Notes under the pieces: generated by a model
Told to the model about the DNA's origin: nothing
The model's database searches: none
What the model saw: only the letters and a program-made list of their open reading frames with translations
Program-made: the position numbers and the translations under genes
NCBI GenBank assembly: GCA_026004535.1
Contig: BPJI01000003.1
Location: 1-38,547 of the forward strand
Direction of reading: 5' to 3'
Length of the DNA: 38,547 bases
From: Candidatus Parcubacteria bacterium
GTDB lineage: Bacteria > Patescibacteria > Paceibacteria > UBA6257 > HR35
Part shown: positions 34,301 to 38,547 of the stretch, one piece after another
Position numbering within the stretch: the first letter of the stretch is position 1
How the letters are laid out: the number at the start of each line of letters is the position of its first letter

Positions 34301-34405
34301 ATCAAACCCAAACTGAGCTGAGACCGCCTGTAAAAGAAATAAAAATAAGAATAATAAAACAAGAATATAAAGAATAATGATTATTGTTTTCTTTTTTAGT
34401 TCCAT
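31388..34405 (-). CDS. Tail-fibre-like S74 protein, variant allele (lap 2)
   Basis: Second copy of 12127-15144. One Thr-to-Asn change (31923) lies just before the S74 domain. The 582-bp tandem repeat is kept. Confidence 0.9.
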   Translation of the reverse strand: MELKKKTIIIILYILVLLFLFLFLLQAVSAQFGFDESTKNALKIINYNNYTINATEVAHNNLTGLQGGDVGEYYHLKQLPYNALNNNYDKWITNTVNNLVNYFTKSEILSFGYYNLSSFNINDYYLKSNPYSYVNTTSAQNLNYLVLSKWLNITDRPTNLSFFIDDLGNRGYTHLSNFTNNLGFWNDTYATFNKTYADTLYYSKTNPLNFINKTQGDTYYILRGGDTITTGNYVFSQNFTVGSNVLFVNSNTGNVGIGTTTPQQKLHVNGSAVFNGTINMDNNKIINLANATNPQDAVTLSQLQEVNTSAGFVKGSIVQGTGMSISGTLTDRLVGSGNVTFSLSNTGVTAGTYGGDIVVGRFTVDNQGRITSASNVTIRDASATQSGVVSTGTQTFAGAKTFNNSVVVGQNFTVDTNTLFVNSNTDRVGIGTTSPNEKLEVAGRLKISSSQGWPGAFSGGVMYYNSGSGLVIAGNGTTYDVDITNRNGVDLIAIPGGTTNIYLGGNVGIGTSTPQAKLEVAGNILINGSGDPVFTLAHNVASNRFSRIISNSGVSSNYNGLALESNTKSDGSQGNTGLSSWAVDIGGSDHLTYSNGDTFTIRRRPPAGSYSEVFRITNTGNVGIGTTSPNEKLEVAGRLKISSSQGWPGAFSGGVMYYNSGSGLVIAGNGTTYDVDITNRNGVDLIAIPGGTTNIYLGGNVGIGTSTPQAKLEVAGNILINGSGDPVFTLAHNVASNRFSRIISNSGVSSNYNGLALESNTKSDGSQGNTGLSSWAVDIGGSDHLTYSNGDTFTIRRRPPAGSYSEVFRITNTGNVGIGTTTPTAKLNVVGDVNITGCYTLSNGTIVGGSCVSDITTKKNIQEYNVSLNKLLLLSPKRFEYKNTSILAGVKSYLECTEDTFDENGSLLSKGTCTNKTENIYYTFPSGIQKGFLADDVASMYPEWVETDEFGFKRVIYGINWIIELWKQNQEQQKQINQLQTQISLLKGELCLKDPTYSWCSVQIK
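31953..32534 (-). repeat. 582-bp fibre repeat, unit 1 (lap 2)
   Basis: Same as 12692-13273. Confidence 0.93.
32535..33116 (-). repeat. 582-bp fibre repeat, unit 2 (lap 2)
   Basis: Same as 13274-13855. Confidence 0.93.
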
Positions 34406-34407
34406 TT

Positions 34408-35139
34408 TCAACTAAACATTTTAAATAATCCACTTTGTTTTTTTACATTATTAATATCAAGATTTCTATTTCCCATAAATTCAGCAACCATTGAGTGTCT
34501 TCTTATAGAGCCCCTTTCTTCACCCCTCCATGCTCTACTTAATGTTGTATAAACAATAACCTCTAATTTAGCCACCAACATTCCAGCTTCGTAAAGTTTT
34601 TCTCTAAATAATTCATAAAAAAGATTTCTCCTTATAATCTCTCTTTCTTCTTCATTTACTTGTTTTTTTGAAAATAGTCTATTAAATTCTTTATCGATCT
34701 CTTCTTCTGTTGGTAAAGGAAACATAATATGATATTTTAAAAATAGTAAATCATTAAGTTCAGTCATAAACCGATACATTAATTTGTTAATCTTCTCATC
34801 TTCTAGATTACTCAAAAGATTATTTTTATTAATATAAAATCTTAATATTTGCATTATTGAGTCAACACCCTCATCAGTAAGAACCCTTTTTTCTCTTTCA
34901 ATTTCTTTCCATTCAATATTTCCAGTTTTTGAATTAATTGTAAAAATATCTTGTCTTAAAAGATGGAAACATTGATTTAGTATTGAATCTACATCTAATT
35001 GTAATTCAACAAGACCTTTCTCTTTTTCTTCTAAAGAAACAGCTAAATCTTGCATTTGAGCAACAGAAAGAGCGGACCTACTAGAAGAATCCATTGATTG
35101 AGATTCTGCTAGTATCCTTGCATATTCTTCTTCATTCAT
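34408..35139 (-). CDS. Hypothetical 243-aa soluble helical protein (lap 2)
   Basis: Second copy of 15147-15878 with an identical protein. Confidence 0.65.
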   Translation of the reverse strand: MNEEEYARILAESQSMDSSSRSALSVAQMQDLAVSLEEKEKGLVELQLDVDSILNQCFHLLRQDIFTINSKTGNIEWKEIEREKRVLTDEGVDSIMQILRFYINKNNLLSNLEDEKINKLMYRFMTELNDLLFLKYHIMFPLPTEEEIDKEFNRLFSKKQVNEEEREIIRRNLFYELFREKLYEAGMLVAKLEVIVYTTLSRAWRGEERGSIRRHSMVAEFMGNRNLDINNVKKQSGLFKMFS

Positions 35140-37665
35140 TTTCTTCTTGCTGATTGGATTTCAAATATTTCAGATAGTGTTGAAAGCCTATATTTTGGTT
35201 TTTCAATAAATATTACTCCAGATGTTGTTGTTTTTGTCTTAAATCCTTTTAACCTTAAATATTTATTTATAGAAGGTATCTTAAAAGAGGCAGCTAATGT
35301 TTTTGAGGTTACTGATTTTCCAATTTGCAATGCTTCTTTAAATGTTTTCCCAGAACCAACAACTTTAAAAACTCCTCCTCTCCTTACTAAAACAGGTATT
35401 GATGGAGTAATCTTTGTTGATTGTTTTATCTGTTTGAAAGAAAAGGTAAATCGTAGTTGGTTATCTATAGATGGAACGGGGATTCTTAGCGGCTGCGGTA
35501 TTCTTGGGGTTTTAATTAATATTGTTCTTAAAAAGTTTCTTTGTTTTTGTTGCTGACTAAGTTTAGGGATTTGCAGTTGTATTGTTTTTTGTGTTTGATC
35601 TTGTAAATTTTGTTGTTGTGGTATTTGTATTTGTCTTGTTGTGAAATTAATTTTCTGTTTAGATGTTAAATTTTGACGCAAATTTTGTTGTTGAATGTTT
35701 ATTTGATCAATCTTTTGATTTTGTTTTATTGGTTGTTTATAAGAAGGAATTTCAAAAACACTAATTCTTTGCATAGAAATTTGTTTTGGTTGTGTTTTTT
35801 GTGTCGTTGTTGGCTCTGTTGTTATTGGTTTGATTGATATTGTTGTTTTTGTTTGCGCCTTATAAACAGACTTGGCAGGTATTTCTTTTATAACACTTTG
35901 TAAAACATTTGTTGTTAATGATGATATTTGATTTTTATTTAATGATTTGAATTGATTTGGTGATTTCTCTGTTGTCTTTTCAAAATAAATTTTTCTTTTA
36001 AATAATCCTCTTAAATCAAGAGCAAAAACTGCAAAATTTGAACTCTTTACTGGTTTTGTTTGTTTACCTCTTTTTAAAATAGAGGTTTTAGAAGAACCAA
36101 AACTTAAAGATAATCTTTTGTATAAAGGAATATTAAATCCACCCGAGATAAATTCAGATGTTGTTGTTTTTGTCTGTCTTCTAATAATCCTACCTGTTGG
36201 GAACTCTAAACCATACCTAAAGTATGGCGTTTCAAAACTTTTTATTTTTCCACGAGAAACAGCCCCCTGTACTCTAACTATTCTTGAACCTTGAGGAAAT
36301 CTAGCTAAAAAATTATTAAACATAACATCGGCTCTACCAACAAAACCAACTTTCCCACCTTTAGGTTCACTTATTTTTCCAATAAAGGTGGTTTTTGCTT
36401 GATTTTTTTGTATGTCTGTGACAATTTCTGATATTCGACCACTTCTTCCTAGATTAGTCTCAAAGGCTGTTTCAACCTTTATACCCCTCGCAGTTCTTGT
36501 CTCTCTAATAGTAGAAAAACCAGAAATACTTTCCTCCTTTATCATTGGTGTTCTTTTTGGAATTAAAGGACCAACTACACGACCGCCTATTTTTCCAACA
36601 CCCTTAAAGAAAACAATATCACCAGTAATTTTTCCTGCCGTGTATGAAGGATTAAGTCTTACATCTCTTGAGAACTGACCACTTGCAAAATATTCGAGTT
36701 GAGAGGTAATTAAACCTGAAAATCTAGGGGGTATCGTTGGAATTGTTTGTCTTGGATTTGTTACTAACTCCTTTCCAAAAGTATAATAAGATTCACCTCT
36801 CATTGTGAATGAACCAACAAAACCAGCGGTGAATTGACTAACACTTGGAACAAAACCTCTTGATGTTGAGAACCTGGTTTTTGAGACTTCTGTATTTATT
36901 TTATTAAAAACCTGTTGAACGGGATCACCTTTAAATTCTACTACTTCTAAAGTTGGTCTAACTTGAGAACGATAAAACTCCTTTTCCTCTGGAGTAGCTT
37001 CTCTAATAACTTGACCAGACTCACTTACTACAAAAACATTAGTAATTGGAACCTTCTTTTGACCAACTTTAACTTCTTCTCCAAAGAATCTAAATAATGT
37101 CCTACCGCCAAATTTTTCTTCACTTATTACCCTCTCCTGAAGATAAACCTCTTGATTTGCTAATTTTCTATTTAAAAGAGACATTCTTAATTTTTGTTCT
37201 GTTGTTGTCGGTATTTCTTGATTTTGTTGTTGTAATGATCTTGCTAGAGCAATTTGCTGTAAATTATTAGGGACTGGAGTTTGTCTAGGATTAATATTTG
37301 GTGACATAGCTAGGATTAATATTTGGTGACATAGGAACTTCTCTAACACCACTAGGTGAAGAAGGATCAACTACTAATGTTCCACCACCAACGCCTGTTC
37401 CAACTGGTGTTCCTGATCTTAATGATGAACCACCAGCTCGAGAAGGGGCAGATGGTCTAGGATTAATATTTGGTGACATAGGAACTTCTCTAACACCACT
37501 AGGTGAAGAAGGATCAACTACTAATGTTCCACCACCAACGCCTGTTCCAACTGGTGTTCCTGGTGGTAAAGAAGAAGATGGTTGTTTTGTTGGTTGAGAT
37601 GGTTGTGTCGGTTGTTTTTGTGGTTTTCTTCTAAAAATTCTTCTTAATGTATCACCTATACCCAT
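35136..37665 (-). pseudogene. 834-aa protein gene split by a 25-bp duplication (lap 2)
   Basis: This corresponds to 15875-18379 but is frameshifted. From the start at 37665 the frame runs 124 codons and stops at 37291, shortly after the duplicated 25 bp. The rest stays open in another frame (35136 to about 37370) and could be restarted at an in-frame ATG at 37307, giving a product lacking about 113 N-terminal residues. Two silent differences lie in the remainder (35574, 36639). The absence of any other damage suggests a very recent mutation or an assembly error. Confidence 0.8.
37285..37334. repeat. 25-bp perfect tandem duplication, lap 2 only
   Basis: The block at 37285-37309 is repeated at 37310-37334, whereas lap 1 has it once (18024-18048). 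It starts CTAGGATTAA and ends GACATAG. It accounts for the entire length difference between the laps. Confidence 0.95.
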
Positions 37666-37726
37666 TTAACTCTCTTTCACTTCCACCCCCTTTAAAAAGT
37701 AACTATGTAACTTATATGTCTTTCAA

Positions 37727-37739
37727 GTATATATATTTT
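37727..37739 (-). promoter_or_regulatory. TATA box of the leftward operon (lap 2)
   Basis: Same as 18441-18453. Confidence 0.55.
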
Positions 37740-37882
37740 TCTATTTTTGTTTTTTTGATTTTTTCTTTTTCTTCTCTTCTTTTTTCACAAAGAGGGGCGT
37801 ATCTGTATAAGATTCTCTTCTTCGTTCCCAATATGTTTTCATTTTAAAAACTTATTTTTATTATTATAAAATAATCACTAAA

Positions 37883-37892
37883 ATTTATAAAT
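37883..37892 (+). promoter_or_regulatory. TATA box of the Sm-like/helicase operon (lap 2)
   Basis: Same as 18597-18606. Confidence 0.65.
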
Positions 37893-37923
37893 GTTTTTCT
37901 TTTTATATTACTTAATTTTTTTA

Positions 37924-38148
37924 ATGATAAGAATGACAAAAACGAATAACACAATCAAAAAAGTTGAATTCTATCACAAAAATAAAAGTTTTGTCTTCAT
38001 AAAAACTACTTTTGGAAGATTTTATAACGGAACAATTATCAGCTATACAAAAGAGTATATAATTCTTTCAGATAGAGTTTTAAATGAAATTCTAATCCCA
38101 ATCGAAGAAATTGAAATAATTGAAAGACATAAAGAAAAACAAAGTTAA
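37924..38148 (+). CDS. Sm-like (LSm) RNA-binding protein (lap 2)
   Basis: Second copy of 18638-18862 with an identical protein. Confidence 0.65.
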   Translation: MIRMTKTNNTIKKVEFYHKNKSFVFIKTTFGRFYNGTIISYTKEYIILSDRVLNEILIPIEEIEIIERHKEKQS

Positions 38149-38149
38149 A

Positions 38150-38547
38150 ATGCTAAATGAAATTAACGAAGAAAAGATTAAGTTAATTTATGAAAATCCT
38201 TTTATTAATTTAGAAGAAGAGGAGGAAAAAGCAAAACAAAAATTAAAAGATATTTTTTTCACAATTAAAGATATTTTCCAGTATTATTGTGATTTAAATG
38301 AAGAGTACTACACAATAATACCTTTGTGGGTGATTGGAACTTATTTTCATAAAAATTTTCCAAGTTATCCATACTTATTCCTTAACGCTACTAAAGGCTC
38401 AGGTAAAAGTAGGACAGTTAACTTAATAGTTACTCTCTCAAAAGAAGGTATAATGTTAAATTCCTTAACAGAAGCGGTATTGTTTAGAACTAATGGAACT
38501 TTAGGAATTGATGAGTTTGAAAGTGTTGAGAGAAAGGGAAAAGAGGG
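38150..38547 (+). CDS. AAA+ helicase-like replication ATPase, 5' part (continues at position 1)
   Basis: N-terminal 132 codons and part of the next, including Walker A and Walker B, identical to the start of 18864-20120. The frame runs off the window end and continues at base 1, completing the gene at 859. Confidence 0.9.
   Translation, partial: MLNEINEEKIKLIYENPFINLEEEEEKAKQKLKDIFFTIKDIFQYYCDLNEEYYTIIPLWVIGTYFHKNFPSYPYLFLNATKGSGKSRTVNLIVTLSKEGIMLNSLTEAVLFRTNGTLGIDEFESVERKGKE

Larger units (their letters stand above)
19262..38547. repeat. Lap 2 of the circular element (19,286 bp)
   Basis: This is a second full unit, 25 bp longer than lap 1 because of a tandem duplication at 37285-37334. Its last bases run directly into position 1, exactly as 19261 runs into 19262, so the window closes on itself. 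Substitutions seen against lap 1, given as lap 1/lap 2 positions: 5366/24627, 10928/30189, 11023/30284, 11066/30327, 11117/30378, 11144/30405, 11180/30441, 11539/30800, 12662/31923, 16313/35574 and 17378/36639. Confidence 0.97.

Noticed and set aside
1..38547. Two related but distinct integrated elements side by side in a chromosome
   Set aside because: There is no flanking host DNA. The repeat covers all of the window, the ends join perfectly, and the copies differ by only about a dozen events.

Overview
The window is two consecutive laps of one circular element of about 19.26 kb. Lap 1 is 1-19261 and lap 2 is 19262-38547. Every gene recurs at +19261, or at +19286 beyond a 25-bp duplication near 37310. 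The last base joins the first exactly, in the middle of a helicase gene. The window is therefore a closed head-to-tail dimer, either a real dimer or a double traversal by an assembler. Comparing the laps by eye I found 11 substitutions (8 synonymous, 6 of them clustered in one membrane-protein gene) plus the 25-bp duplication. This fits two co-existing haplotypes better than random sequencing error.

The organism is most likely archaeal. The DNA is very AT-rich, with TATA boxes of the form TTTATAAA 20-40 bp before gene starts. Some starts look leaderless and others have GGAGG sites. There are Sm-like and AbrB-like small proteins, a class III (prepilin/archaellin-like) signal motif, and secreted proteins packed with N-x-S/T sequons. 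TGA is used as a stop in many ATGA overlaps, so the code is standard. The NVGIGTTTP-type fibre modules with a peptidase S74 domain and the surface-protein style suggest a DPANN host (Woesearchaeota/Pacearchaeota-like). That host call is inference only.

Layout of one lap, circular. A divergent promoter region at about 18380-18637 separates two arms. The rightward arm (18638 through 20120, equivalent to 1-859, on to 6118) carries an Sm-like protein, an AAA+ helicase-like replication ATPase, a nested hairpin region (923-1014), an AbrB-like regulator, and a run of tiny membrane, zinc-binding and coiled-coil proteins. It continues with a P-loop ATPase fused to a helix-turn-helix, twin palindromes (5077-5141), a small serine recombinase, and a last membrane protein. 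The leftward arm (18379 down to 6235) is one tightly overlapped operon: an 834-aa basic, Q/P-rich protein; a 243-aa helical protein; a 1005-aa fibre with an S74 self-cleaving chaperone; a 241-aa signal-peptide membrane protein; a 72-aa basic protein; a 179-aa membrane protein; a 1013-aa glycoprotein with discoidin- and Ig-like regions; two small membrane proteins; and a 175-aa hydrophobic, glycine-tailed protein with its own promoter. The arms converge at 6119-6234 on poly-T tracts and a hairpin.

My reading is that this is an undescribed archaeal virus or virus-like plasmid. The left arm looks like a virion or envelope module, with the 175-aa protein a candidate major capsid/membrane protein and the fibre and glycoprotein as host-attachment proteins. 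The right arm looks like replication, regulation, DNA translocation and resolution. No DNA polymerase, terminase of the usual kind, tRNA, CRISPR array or insertion sequence was seen.
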